The notes under the pieces: generated by a model | The model's database searches: none | What the model saw: only the letters and a program-made list of their open reading frames with translations | Told to the model about the DNA's origin: nothing | Source: Pseudomonadota bacterium | Lineage (GTDB): Bacteria; Pseudomonadota; Gammaproteobacteria; JAKAQQ01 | Assembly: GCA_021798115.1 (NCBI GenBank) | Contig: JAJZYM010000013.1 | Location: 1 to 47,234 of the forward strand | DNA: 47,234 bases | Direction: 5' to 3' | Part shown: positions 25,251-33,848 of the stretch, in pieces | Numbering within the stretch: position 1 is the first letter of the stretch | How the letters are laid out: each line of letters begins with the position of its first letter | Translations under genes and position numbers: made by a program

Positions 25251-25279
25251 AGTGTGCCCGTGAACGAGGGCGCTGTCAA
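25251..25279 (-). promoter_or_regulatory. Predicted bioB promoter
   Basis: A perfect -35 TTGACA (25279-25274), 17-bp spacer and weak -10 CACACT (25256-25251) on the minus strand. The -35 lies inside the left arm of the BirA-like palindrome, so bound BirA would block it. Confidence 0.5.
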
Positions 25280-25306
25280 CCCGAACGGCGACGGTCTCGT
25301 TGACAG
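25273..25306. promoter_or_regulatory. BirA-box-like operator upstream of the biotin operon
   Basis: CTGTCAACC (25273-25281), N16, CGTTGACAG (25298-25306); the inner 8-mers CTGTCAAC and GTTGACAG are perfect inverted repeats. The form matches the bacterial BirA box (TTGTAAACC-N14 to 16-GGTTTACAA with allowed A/C and G/T changes). It lies between divergent bioB and ppsA and covers the bioB -35. Confidence 0.7.
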
Positions 25307-25435
25307 CCCTGCGGTGGAGCGTCTTTTTCCCGCCCGACTCCCGCCCTTTCACGATTCTCCGTGCGGTGTGTTGTGCGACAATTCACCAAAGCCACCCTCC
25401 GCCCGCTCGCGACCGTCCCCGTGAGGAGTCCGCAC

Positions 25436-28018
25436 ATGCCGTACCGTTACCTGCGCTTTTTTGATACGTTGGGACTCGAGGACCTCCCTCTCGTCGGCGG
25501 CAAGAACGCTTCGCTCGGGGAGATGTATAGAACGCTCACACCCCAAGGCCTCCTCGTGCCCTACGGCTTCGCGGTGACGACAGACGCCTACCGCCTCGTG
25601 CGGGAGCAAGACGGCCTCGGATCGGCGGTCGATGCGATTCTCGCTTCGGTACGGGTGGGAGACATCCACGGCCTCGAAACGGCCAGCCGGCAGGTGGCCG
25701 AACTCTTCCGCGCCCGCGCTCTTCCCACGCCGCTGGCCGAGGAGATCGTGCGCGGCTACGAGGATCTCGGGCGCCACTACGGCCGGAGCGATCTCGCCGT
25801 CGCCGTGCGCAGCTCCGCCACCGCCGAGGATCTCCCCGAAGCCAGCTTCGCCGGGCAGCAGGATTCCTATCTCAACGTGCACGGCAGTGACGAGGTTCTG
25901 GCCCGTTACCGGGATTGTCTCGCGTCGCTTTACACGGCGCGGGCCATCAACTATCGGCTCGACCACGGCTTCGACCACCACGGGATCGCGCTCTCGGTGG
26001 GCATCATGAAGATGGTCCGGGCCGATCTCGGGACCAGCGGTGTGCTCTTCACCCTCGACAGCGAAAGCGGATTTCGCGATGTCGTGTTCCTCAACGCGGC
26101 TTATGGTCTTGGAGAAAACGTCGTTCAGGGGACGGTCGATCCCGACGAATACTACGTGCACAAGCCGACGCGGCGGACGGGTCACCCCTCCATCGTGCGC
26201 CGCCGCCTCGGCCGCAAACAGACGCGCATGATCTACGCGCCCGACGGGCAGGGCGTCCACACGGTGGAGACCGAAGAAGCCGCGCGCGGACGCTTCGCCC
26301 TGAGCGACGAGGAGATCCTCTCCCTCGCCGACCAAGCGCTCATCATCGAGGATCACTACAGCAAACGCAGTGGGCGACCGACGCCCATGGACATTGAGTG
26401 GGCCCGCGACGGCGAAGACAACCGGCTCTACATCCTGCAGGCCCGGCCCGAGACGGTCGCCTCCCGCAAAACCGTCAACGTTCTCGAAGAGTATGTGCTC
26501 GACGGGAGCGGCGAGGTGATCGTGAGTGGACGCGCTGTGGGCGAACGCATCGGAGCCGGACCGGTCGTGGTGGCGAGCAGCCTCTCTGCCCTCACCGGCT
26601 TCCCCGACGGCGCGGTGCTGGTCGCCGACACGACCACGCCGGACTGGGAGCCGGTCATGAAACGGGCGGCGGCCATCGTCACCAACCGCGGCGGCCGGAC
26701 CTGCCACGCCGCCATCGTCGCCCGCGAGCTCGGCATTCCCGCCGTGGTCGGCACCCAGGACGCCACCCACCGCATTCCCGCCGGAGCCGAGGTGACCGTG
26801 AGCTGCGCCGAAGGGGACACCGGCCGTGTCTACCGGGGCCGGGTGCCGTTCCGTGTCGTCCGCACCGATCTTCAAACACTGCGGCGTCCCCAGACCAAGG
26901 TCCTCCTCAACATCGGCAATCCCGACCTGGCCTTCCGCCTGAGCGCCCTCCCCTGTGACGGGGTCGGCCTCGCCCGTCTCGAGTTCATCATCAGCCAGGC
27001 GATCCGCGTGCACCCGCTCGCACTTCTTTATCCCGAGCGGGTGCGCCGGGAAGAGACGCGCGCCGAGATTGCCCGACTCACCTCGGGGTACCGAAGCGGA
27101 AGCGAATATTTCATCCATCGTCTGTCGGAGGGGATGGCCACGATCGCCGCCGCTTTTTACCCACGGCCCGTCGTCGTGCGCCTCTCCGACTTCAAGAGCA
27201 ACGAGTACGCGGCGCTCGTGGGCGGCGAGGATTTCGAACCGCACGAGGAAAACCCGATGCTCGGGTTCCGCGGCGCCTCACGCTACACGCATCCGTCGTA
27301 CCGCGGGGCCTTTGCCCTCGAATGCGCCGCTGCCCGCCGCGCGCGGGAGACGCTCGGATTGGACAACATCATTCTCATGATTCCTTTCGTCCGACGGGTC
27401 GACGAGGCACGCCGCGTGCTCGACGTGATGGCCGAGGAAGGACTCGTGCGCGGGCGTCAGGGACTCAAGATCTACATGATGGCCGAGATCCCGAACAACG
27501 TTCTCCAGGCCGACGCTTTCGCACAACTCTTCGACGGCTTCTCGATTGGGTCGAACGACCTGACGCAGCTCACCCTGGGAATCGACCGCGATTCGGACAT
27601 CGTGGCCGAGCTTTTCGACGAACGCGATCCCGGCGTGCTCGCTCTCATCCGCGGGGTGGTGGAGGCGGCCCGCCGCCACGGCATCTACAGCGGGCTCTGC
27701 GGGCAGGCGCCCTCGGACCACCCCGAGATGGCCCGGTTCCTGGTCGAGCTCGGCATCGAATCGATCAGCCTCAATCCCGACACCGTGCTCAAAACCACCC
27801 GCGAGATCCTGGACCTCGAATCCCGGCGGGCGGTGGTGAAAAGAGCCGTCCCCAAGCGGACCTCCACAACGAAGAGGACCGCGGGGAAGGCGGCACAAAA
27901 GAAAACCGTCACGCCGCCGGCGACGGCAAGCAAGAAGGCCCGCGGGGGGCGTTCTAAACCGAAGACCGCCGACCGCGGCGGCGCAGGACGAGGACGACGC
28001 CCAGGACGACGAGGCTGA
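25436..28018 (+). CDS. ppsA: Phosphoenolpyruvate synthase with a basic C-terminal tail
   Basis: 860 aa; E. coli PpsA has 792. The N-terminal ATP-grasp domain has LVGGKNASLGEM and AVRSSATAEDLPEASFAGQQ. The swivelling domain carries the phospho-histidine in GGRTCHAAIVARELG. The C-terminal PEP-binding TIM barrel has MIPFVRR, NDLTQLTLG and the catalytic Cys in SGLCGQAPSDHP. It makes PEP from pyruvate and ATP for gluconeogenesis. The core ends at LDLE (about 795); the last 65 residues are rich in Lys, Arg, Ala and Thr (KRTAGKAAQKK, KKARGGRSKPK), like histone H1-type tails. ATG 25436 has GAGGAG at 7-nt spacing. The 3' end overlaps the convergent propeller gene by 65 bp. Confidence 0.95.
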   Translation: MPYRYLRFFDTLGLEDLPLVGGKNASLGEMYRTLTPQGLLVPYGFAVTTDAYRLVREQDGLGSAVDAILASVRVGDIHGLETASRQVAELFRARALPTPLAEEIVRGYEDLGRHYGRSDLAVAVRSSATAEDLPEASFAGQQDSYLNVHGSDEVLARYRDCLASLYTARAINYRLDHGFDHHGIALSVGIMKMVRADLGTSGVLFTLDSESGFRDVVFLNAAYGLGENVVQGTVDPDEYYVHKPTRRTGHPSIVRRRLGRKQTRMIYAPDGQGVHTVETEEAARGRFALSDEEILSLADQALIIEDHYSKRSGRPTPMDIEWARDGEDNRLYILQARPETVASRKTVNVLEEYVLDGSGEVIVSGRAVGERIGAGPVVVASSLSALTGFPDGAVLVADTTTPDWEPVMKRAAAIVTNRGGRTCHAAIVARELGIPAVVGTQDATHRIPAGAEVTVSCAEGDTGRVYRGRVPFRVVRTDLQTLRRPQTKVLLNIGNPDLAFRLSALPCDGVGLARLEFIISQAIRVHPLALLYPERVRREETRAEIARLTSGYRSGSEYFIHRLSEGMATIAAAFYPRPVVVRLSDFKSNEYAALVGGEDFEPHEENPMLGFRGASRYTHPSYRGAFALECAAARRARETLGLDNIILMIPFVRRVDEARRVLDVMAEEGLVRGRQGLKIYMMAEIPNNVLQADAFAQLFDGFSIGSNDLTQLTLGIDRDSDIVAELFDERDPGVLALIRGVVEAARRHGIYSGLCGQAPSDHPEMARFLVELGIESISLNPDTVLKTTREILDLESRRAVVKRAVPKRTSTTKRTAGKAAQKKTVTPPATASKKARGGRSKPKTADRGGAGRGRRPGRRG

Positions 28019-29348
28019 GGGGACCCAAAGCGCCTGAAGAAACCGAGACGTTGCCGTTGCCGATGGCCACAGACACCGTGGCGACGTTCGACACCGGATT
28101 CGGACCACCGAGGATCGACTCGCAGAGAAACGAGAAAGAGTCCCGACCGATGTAGTTCGCCGCCGGAATGTACTCGAACCCCCCTGTCGACGCAGACAGA
28201 AGCAACTGTCCGTGCGCGGGGGGGATCACCAGGGAGAAATCACGTGTCCGCCCGAGCGTGTCCCCGCAGCCGAGCGACCCGGTCACTTCCACGTTCGTCG
28301 TGGTCGAGAGTCCTTGACTCAGGGCCACGAGATCGCCCTGTCCGACGAAGGCGTTTCCGCTCGTCGTGGGAACGGCGGGCAGCCCCAGCGTCCCCGTGAC
28401 CGCGTCCAAGGCCGGGTTGATCTCGGCGACGGCCCGGGCGGAGGGCTCGACGACATAGAGGGTGTCCCCCGCCGGATCGAACGCCAGAGCCGAGGGCGCC
28501 GCGTCGAGAGGGATGCTCGCGGTCACGGCACCGGTCTCGGTGTCGATCACGCTCACCGTGTCCGTGCCGGCGCAGGCGACGAAGAGCTGCGTTCCATCAG
28601 GCGAGAGGGCCAGAGCCACCGGATCCGCACCAACCGCGATCGTCCCCACCACCGCCCGGGTCGCGCGGTCGATGACCGACACGGTCCCACTCCCGGCGTT
28701 GGCGACATAGACCGTGGTGCCTTGAGGCAGGATGGCGACCGCGTCGGGATGGACTCCGACCGGGATCGTGGCGAGCACCACCGCGAGAGACGCGGACACC
28801 ACCGAGACATCGTTGCCGTTGGCGTTGGCCACGAACAGCAGGGCGTCGTCCGGCGTGATCGCAAGCGCGTCGGGGTCGGCTCCCACGGGAATCGTCTGCA
28901 GCACGGTCGTGCCGCCGCTCGCGATCTCGCCAATTTCGTTCTGGGGTCCGAGGGCCACAAAAACCGCGGCCCCTTCACTGCTGTAGGCGAGAGCGTCGGG
29001 TTCCCCCGGGAGGGCGAGCGGAGCCCCCACACTCGTGCCGGTGGAGCTCGTCGTGATCTCGCTCAGCGTTTCGGCGTCAGTGTTGGCTACGTAGGCGGTG
29101 GCGCCGAGGGGTGAGGTGGCCAGGGCCGAATCGCCCGGACCGACGCCGAGGCGAATCACGAGGTTATCGTGGTTCCCGAGATCATAGATCGCCACCGTTC
29201 CCCCGCTCAGCGGAACATAGAGATCGGGAAGGGCCCGGGCGGCCGGGGCGAGGGCGAGAAGCAAGAGCCCGACGACGAAGACTCTCGGGACGAGCGGCGA
29301 GCAACGGAAGAGAGGCACGGGAATGAACCGCTGGCGGGGCTGGAACAC
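27954..29348 (-). CDS. Secreted YVTN-type beta-propeller protein with C-terminal sorting/anchor tail
   Basis: 464 aa from GTG 29348, chosen for the purine-rich AAAGGG upstream and a complete signal peptide (VFVVGLLLLALAPAARA). At least five propeller repeats of about 41 residues follow, each with a pattern like TIPVGADPDALAITPDG..LFVAN...VSVID. A C-terminal domain with FEYIPAANYIGRDSFSFLCES resembles cadherin-like/Big repeats. The tail is SGALGPLS, a hydrophobic stretch and RRRGRR, the same design as the peptidase pair near the window start. It is probably exported and held at the cell surface. Ligand unknown. GTG 29318 is an alternative start. Confidence 0.82.
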   Translation of the reverse strand: MFQPRQRFIPVPLFRCSPLVPRVFVVGLLLLALAPAARALPDLYVPLSGGTVAIYDLGNHDNLVIRLGVGPGDSALATSPLGATAYVANTDAETLSEITTSSTGTSVGAPLALPGEPDALAYSSEGAAVFVALGPQNEIGEIASGGTTVLQTIPVGADPDALAITPDDALLFVANANGNDVSVVSASLAVVLATIPVGVHPDAVAILPQGTTVYVANAGSGTVSVIDRATRAVVGTIAVGADPVALALSPDGTQLFVACAGTDTVSVIDTETGAVTASIPLDAAPSALAFDPAGDTLYVVEPSARAVAEINPALDAVTGTLGLPAVPTTSGNAFVGQGDLVALSQGLSTTTNVEVTGSLGCGDTLGRTRDFSLVIPPAHGQLLLSASTGGFEYIPAANYIGRDSFSFLCESILGGPNPVSNVATVSVAIGNGNVSVSSGALGPLSLVVLGVVLVLRRRGRRSSV

Positions 29349-29502
29349 GTAGAGTTTACCCTTTCCTCGGACGCGCCGACCCGCCCGTGGCGCCTTGGTC
29401 GGCCGACACCCGACGTCTGGCGCCCGCGATCGCCCCGCTTCCGACGCCGGACAATCGTTTACGCACACAGTCCGCAACGCCCATGGGGTGATCGGCCGCC
29501 CC

Positions 29503-30606
29503 TCACTCCACCGATCGCACGCGGCGAAGCGGAAACGGCCAGGGGCGGGCCTCGGCCGCACGCGCAAGGGCGTCGGAGAGATCGTCCCGCGAGACGATAT
29601 AGACGAATTCCTTGTTCCGTACGCGGCCGATCGTCCCCACCTTCTCCCCGTGCGGGTTGTGAATGCCGATCCGGGCGCCGACGTAACGGGGAAAATCGAT
29701 TTCGAGCACAGCCACCCTGGCTTCTCCCTGCCACAGCGCGCCCAGCTCGAACTCGAGAGCGTCGCGTCCGAGGAACCCTTCGTCGTTGAACGAGAGAAGG
29801 ATGAGCGGAGCGCGGACACGGACGAGCAGCTGCCGCAGGACCTCCCGAGCCGTCGGGCGTGAATTGAAGGCGCTGTGCCGGACACGGACGTCCGTGCGCT
29901 TGCAGGCCACGCCGTAGACCTCCGGTCGGTCCCAGCGGACCAGGGTCTCCCACACGTGGTAATTGGCCAAGTAAGAATGCTGGTTGTAGGGAGGATCGAT
30001 GTAGACCACATCGGCTTCGAACCTTGCCGCCGCTTCGAGGGCATCAAGATTCAAGCCGACCCCCTTGCCGTGGAGAGCGCGCGGAAGCACCGCGGGCAGC
30101 CTGAGCTCCAGATCCTTGTAGGAACGCGACGACCAGGTCTTGAGGTAGGCCATCTGCAGTCCGGTGGTGGAGTCGACACGGTCGGCGGCCTCCATGAGCG
30201 AGACGAGCAACACCGCCTCGAGCTCCGGATCGAGACTCTTGGCCGCGATGGCCTCACGGATGGCGTCGATCCGCGCGCCGTTGTGCGGTTGAAAGAACCG
30301 CGAGCGTCGGCAGAAGGTTTCGGTAAAGTACCCCGGCGTGCCGGGCAACGCGTTGAACTCGCGGACGAGCCGGCGTGCGTCCCCAAGCACATCGTCGGCG
30401 TCCGCCTGAACATAGCAACGCGCCAGGACGGCCGCGTAGGCGTTGTGGTCGTTCGCAAGGACGCGGTAGCCCGCGGCCTTGAAGGCGTGGCCGACGCGGG
30501 AGGTTCCCGAAAAGAGGTCGAGGAGGCAACGGACTTCCCCCGCGTGGCGCACGATCTCGAGGAGGAGCGGCACGAGCGTACGCTTCGAGCCGATGTACTT
30601 GATCAC
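29503..30606 (-). CDS. D12-class N6-adenine DNA methyltransferase (orphan)
   Basis: 367 aa from GTG 30606, with AGGAG 5 nt upstream. The Dam/D12 order is visible: KYIGSKRTLVPLL at the N-terminus, SAM motif I DLFSGTSRVGHAF, and catalytic motif IV DPPYNQH with YIDPPYN context near residue 215. It should methylate adenine in a specific duplex site. No restriction endonuclease or specificity gene is adjacent, so it may be a solitary regulatory methyltransferase or a former restriction-modification part. It sits between a glycosyltransferase and the propeller protein. Confidence 0.88.
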   Translation of the reverse strand: MIKYIGSKRTLVPLLLEIVRHAGEVRCLLDLFSGTSRVGHAFKAAGYRVLANDHNAYAAVLARCYVQADADDVLGDARRLVREFNALPGTPGYFTETFCRRSRFFQPHNGARIDAIREAIAAKSLDPELEAVLLVSLMEAADRVDSTTGLQMAYLKTWSSRSYKDLELRLPAVLPRALHGKGVGLNLDALEAAARFEADVVYIDPPYNQHSYLANYHVWETLVRWDRPEVYGVACKRTDVRVRHSAFNSRPTAREVLRQLLVRVRAPLILLSFNDEGFLGRDALEFELGALWQGEARVAVLEIDFPRYVGARIGIHNPHGEKVGTIGRVRNKEFVYIVSRDDLSDALARAAEARPWPFPLRRVRSVE

Positions 30607-30699
30607 AGGATCTCCTGCGACGGAATCCGGTGCCGCAAGCGTCTCCAAGGGAGCCGGACGGACTTGAGCCCCCCGTGCCCGTGGCGCTCGTGCTGCCCT

Positions 30700-31581
30700 T
30701 CAGGACGGAGGCCCGCCGCGGGCGACCTCGCGGACGAGCGCCCAGGCGACGCGTCCTCGAAGGGCGCGGCGCGCGAGTTTGAGGACGAGAAGGAGGCGGT
30801 AGAGGCGTTCGTAGCTTCGGCCCCGATGCTTGCGGATGACATAAAGATAGGAGCGATAGTAGAGCCGTTCGAGAGCCGGCCGGTCCCGGCTGCTCCCCCC
30901 CCCGAGATGACGGATCGTGGCTCCGGGGACATGCCAGACCTCCCACCCTCGCTGCGACAATCGCCAGGCAAGGTCTTCCTCCTCGCCGTAGAGGAAGAGC
31001 CGGGGGTCAAAGCCGCCGACATCGGAGAACGCCCGGGCCCGCACGAACATCGCCGCGCCCGAGACTCTCTCAACCGGCCCGGCCTCCCGTCCCGGGGGCG
31101 GCGGGGCCCGACGAAGGCGCCGCGAAAGCGCGCGTCCAAACAGCATCTCGCTGATCGAGGGAAGGGTTCCGTAGGCAGAGCGGGGGGCTCCGGAGGCGTC
31201 GCGCTGGGCCGGGCCGGCCAGCCCGACACGGGGATGGGCGTCGAGGGTCCGCACCAGGATCGAGACGACGTCGCCCTCGACGAGAGCATCGTTGTTGAGG
31301 AAAAAGTAGTAGCGGGCCTCGAGTCCTTCGAGCCCATCGCTCATGCCGCCGCCGAATCCCCGGTTGACGGGATTGAGCCGCAGCGAGACACGTTCGCCTT
31401 GGTCCTCGGCCCAACGGACCAGGGCGGCGCGTTCTTCGTCCCGGGAACCGTTGTCGACCACCCGGACGTGGATGTCCAGCCCGGGATCGGTGCGGCCGAG
31501 CAGGGCCTCGACGCAGGCGATGGTGAGATCGGTCGAGTCGTAGTTGAGAACGATCGCGGCGACGGCGCAACGCAACGGCAA
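30700..31581 (-). CDS. Family 2 glycosyltransferase (rhamnosyltransferase-like)
   Basis: 293 aa. The GT-A fold has AAIVLNYDSTDLT at the N-terminus, VVDNGSRD, NRGFGGGMSDGL and the metal-binding FLNNDA. GAAMFVRARAFSDVGGFDPRLFLYGEEEDLAWRL gives the acceptor/catalytic segment typical of WbbL-like enzymes. It acts at the cytoplasmic side of the membrane to extend a surface glycan. The start is TTG 31581 without a clear ribosome site, so it is uncertain. It is divergent from uvrD with a 53-bp gap. Confidence 0.87.
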   Translation of the reverse strand: MPLRCAVAAIVLNYDSTDLTIACVEALLGRTDPGLDIHVRVVDNGSRDEERAALVRWAEDQGERVSLRLNPVNRGFGGGMSDGLEGLEARYYFFLNNDALVEGDVVSILVRTLDAHPRVGLAGPAQRDASGAPRSAYGTLPSISEMLFGRALSRRLRRAPPPPGREAGPVERVSGAAMFVRARAFSDVGGFDPRLFLYGEEEDLAWRLSQRGWEVWHVPGATIRHLGGGSSRDRPALERLYYRSYLYVIRKHRGRSYERLYRLLLVLKLARRALRGRVAWALVREVARGGPPS

Positions 31582-31622
31582 GAACGAGGAACCCGCAGGT
31601 CGGACCGGCGGCCCGTCCCCTC

Positions 31623-31635
31623 TACAATAACGCGA
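31623..31635 (+). promoter_or_regulatory. Candidate -10 element of uvrD placing the transcript start at the ATG
   Basis: TACAAT (31623-31628) lies 6 bp before ATG 31635, so transcription starting 7 nt after the -10 would begin at the A of the start codon. There is no Shine-Dalgarno sequence. The -35 region is weak. Confidence 0.3.
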
Positions 31636-33827
31636 TGGAACGTGCCGACCTTCTTGCGGAACTCAGCCCCGAGCAACGGGCCATCGTGACGGCCGAAGAC
31701 ACACCGCTCTTGGTGCTCGCCGGCGCGGGCAGCGGCAAGACGCGGGTCCTGACCCACCGCATCGCCTGGCTGCTCGCCCAGGGCCGCGCCCGCCCCGGCG
31801 AGATCATGGCCGTCACCTTCACCAACAAGGCCACGCGCGAGATGCAAGAGCGCATCGCGACCCTCGTCGGGCCCGAAAGCCGGAGGATGTGGGTCGGGAC
31901 TTTCCACGCCCTCGCCCACCGTCTGCTCCGCCGCCACGCCTCTGCGGTGGGCCTTCCCGAGACCTTCACCATCCTCGACGAGGACGATCAGAAGCGTCTC
32001 GTCCAGGAGATCATGCGCCTCGCGGGGGTCGACCCCGAACGCCTCACGCCGGGGGCCGTTCAAGCCTTCATCAACCGCCACAAGGACGAAGGCCGCCGCA
32101 GTCGGGATCTCGGTCCGGAGGTCCCCGCGACGCACCGGGCCCTTTATGAAGCTTACGAAAAGCGTCTCAACACCCTGGGGGCGGTCGATTTCGCCGAGCT
32201 GCTCTTACGTGCCCTTGAAATCTGGACGCGGCAACCCGACATCCTCTCGTCCTACCGGGAACGGCTGCGTTACGTTTTCGTCGACGAATTCCAGGACAGC
32301 AACACCGTCCAGTACCGCTGGCTCCTCGCCCTTGTCCGCCCGGGAGGCCCCGTGCCTCTGGCCGTGGGGGACGACGATCAGGCCATCTACGGCTGGCGGG
32401 GGGCCCATCCCGAGCATCTGCGACGGTTCCTCGACGACGTGCCGGGCGCGCGGCTCGTCCGTCTGGAACGCAACTACCGCTCCCACCAGACGATCCTCGA
32501 CGCGGCCAACGCGGTGATCGCCCAAAACCGCTCGCGCCTCGGCAAGCGGCTGTGGAGCGAAGACCGCTCGGGCGGACCACTCACGCTCTATCTCGCCGGC
32601 GACGAGGAGGACGAGGCGCGCTGGGTGGCCGACTGGCTCACGGATCGCCGGCGCGAGAATCCGACCCCCGCCGCCGTCCTCTACCGCATCAACGCCCAGT
32701 CGCGGCCCCTCGAAGAAGCGCTCCTCAGCCGCGGCCTGCCCTACCGCTTGGTGGGGACGGTGCGTTTCTTCCAGCGCGCGGAGATCAAGGATGCCCTCGC
32801 GTACCTCCGTCTCCTGCGCCATCCGGACGACGATCTTGCCTTCGCACGCGTCGTCAACCGTCCAAGCCGAGGGGTCGGGGAGCGCACCCTGGCCGCGCTC
32901 GAGGCACGGGCGGGACGTGGACTGCTGCACGCGGCGGAGGCGTACGTCGCCGACGTGACCGAGCCCGCCCGCGCCCGGCGAGCGCTCGGCGGGTTCCTCG
33001 ACCTCCTCGAGCGCCTCCGCGCCTCGGTCGAGACCCTTCCGCTCCCCGAGCTCGTCGCGCGGGTCGTCGAGGAAAGCGGTCTCAAGGTCCATGCGGAGGC
33101 GAGCGGCCGCGAACGGAGCGCGGGGGACGCGCCCGCTGCGGAGCGGGCCGCCAACCTCGAGGAGCTCGTCGCGGCCGCCGCCTACTTTCTCGAACGCGCC
33201 AACGAAGAAGGGGAGAGCCTCCCCGCGTCGGCCGGCGGACGCCTCGATGCGTTCCTGGCCCACTGCCTCCTCCAGGCCGAAGACCACCGGGAAGAGGCGT
33301 CGACCTCCAAAGACGTCATTACGCTCATGAGCCTCCACGCCGCCAAGGGACTCGAGTTCGACCGCGTCGTCCTCGTCGGACTCAACGAAGGACTCCTCCC
33401 TCACGCGCGGGCACTCGACAACCCCGGTGATCTCGAGGAGGAACGCCGGCTCCTCTACGTGGGCCTCACCCGCGCGCGGCGCGACCTCGCCCTTTCGGCG
33501 CGTCGGCTCCGCAAGCAACGAAGCGGCGGGCGAGTCTACGTGCTCCCGGCCCAGACCTCGCGGTTCCTGCGCGAGATTCCCTCCTCTCTCCTCGCGGTTT
33601 CGGGCGCCGGGGACCCATCCGGGGATTCCCCGCAGCGCCCCCACGCCCGGAGCGACGCCTCCTGGCGGCCCGGGGACGGGGTGCGCCACCCGGTCTTTGG
33701 CGACGGGGTCGTCACCGCCTGCGAAGAGGACAGCGGCGGACTGCGACTCGAGATCCGCTTCCGCGGCGCCGGGACCAAGTGGCTCCTGGCGGACTACGCC
33801 CGCCTGACCCGCGCGCCCACATCCTAA
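31635..33827 (+). CDS. uvrD: ATP-dependent DNA helicase UvrD/PcrA/Rep family
   Basis: 730 aa, a normal UvrD length. SF1A motifs in order: Q-motif LSPEQRAIV, Walker A AGAGSGKT, VTFTNKATREM (Ia), GTFHALAHRLLR, VFVDEFQDSN (II), GDDDQAIYGWRGA (III), RNYRSHQTIL (IV), VITLMSLHAAKGLEFD (V) and YVGLTRARRDL (VI). It unwinds DNA 3'-5' in nucleotide excision and mismatch repair. The C-terminal 60 residues form a Tudor-like end (HPVFGDGVVTACEEDSG). UvrD is the most likely member; Rep is the alternative. Confidence 0.93.
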   Translation: MERADLLAELSPEQRAIVTAEDTPLLVLAGAGSGKTRVLTHRIAWLLAQGRARPGEIMAVTFTNKATREMQERIATLVGPESRRMWVGTFHALAHRLLRRHASAVGLPETFTILDEDDQKRLVQEIMRLAGVDPERLTPGAVQAFINRHKDEGRRSRDLGPEVPATHRALYEAYEKRLNTLGAVDFAELLLRALEIWTRQPDILSSYRERLRYVFVDEFQDSNTVQYRWLLALVRPGGPVPLAVGDDDQAIYGWRGAHPEHLRRFLDDVPGARLVRLERNYRSHQTILDAANAVIAQNRSRLGKRLWSEDRSGGPLTLYLAGDEEDEARWVADWLTDRRRENPTPAAVLYRINAQSRPLEEALLSRGLPYRLVGTVRFFQRAEIKDALAYLRLLRHPDDDLAFARVVNRPSRGVGERTLAALEARAGRGLLHAAEAYVADVTEPARARRALGGFLDLLERLRASVETLPLPELVARVVEESGLKVHAEASGRERSAGDAPAAERAANLEELVAAAAYFLERANEEGESLPASAGGRLDAFLAHCLLQAEDHREEASTSKDVITLMSLHAAKGLEFDRVVLVGLNEGLLPHARALDNPGDLEEERRLLYVGLTRARRDLALSARRLRKQRSGGRVYVLPAQTSRFLREIPSSLLAVSGAGDPSGDSPQRPHARSDASWRPGDGVRHPVFGDGVVTACEEDSGGLRLEIRFRGAGTKWLLADYARLTRAPTS

Positions 33828-33848
33828 CCCCCCGCTCCGGCCGACACC

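Noticed and set aside
25300-25328. ppsA promoter using the TTGACA in the right arm of the BirA-like palindrome
   Set aside because: At 17-bp spacing the -10 region reads CTTTTT, a poor match; no convincing ppsA promoter was found.
25349-27244. 631-codon minus-strand open frame opposite ppsA
   Set aside because: It mirrors the well-conserved ppsA frame and has no recognisable domain; codon bias makes the antisense frame open.
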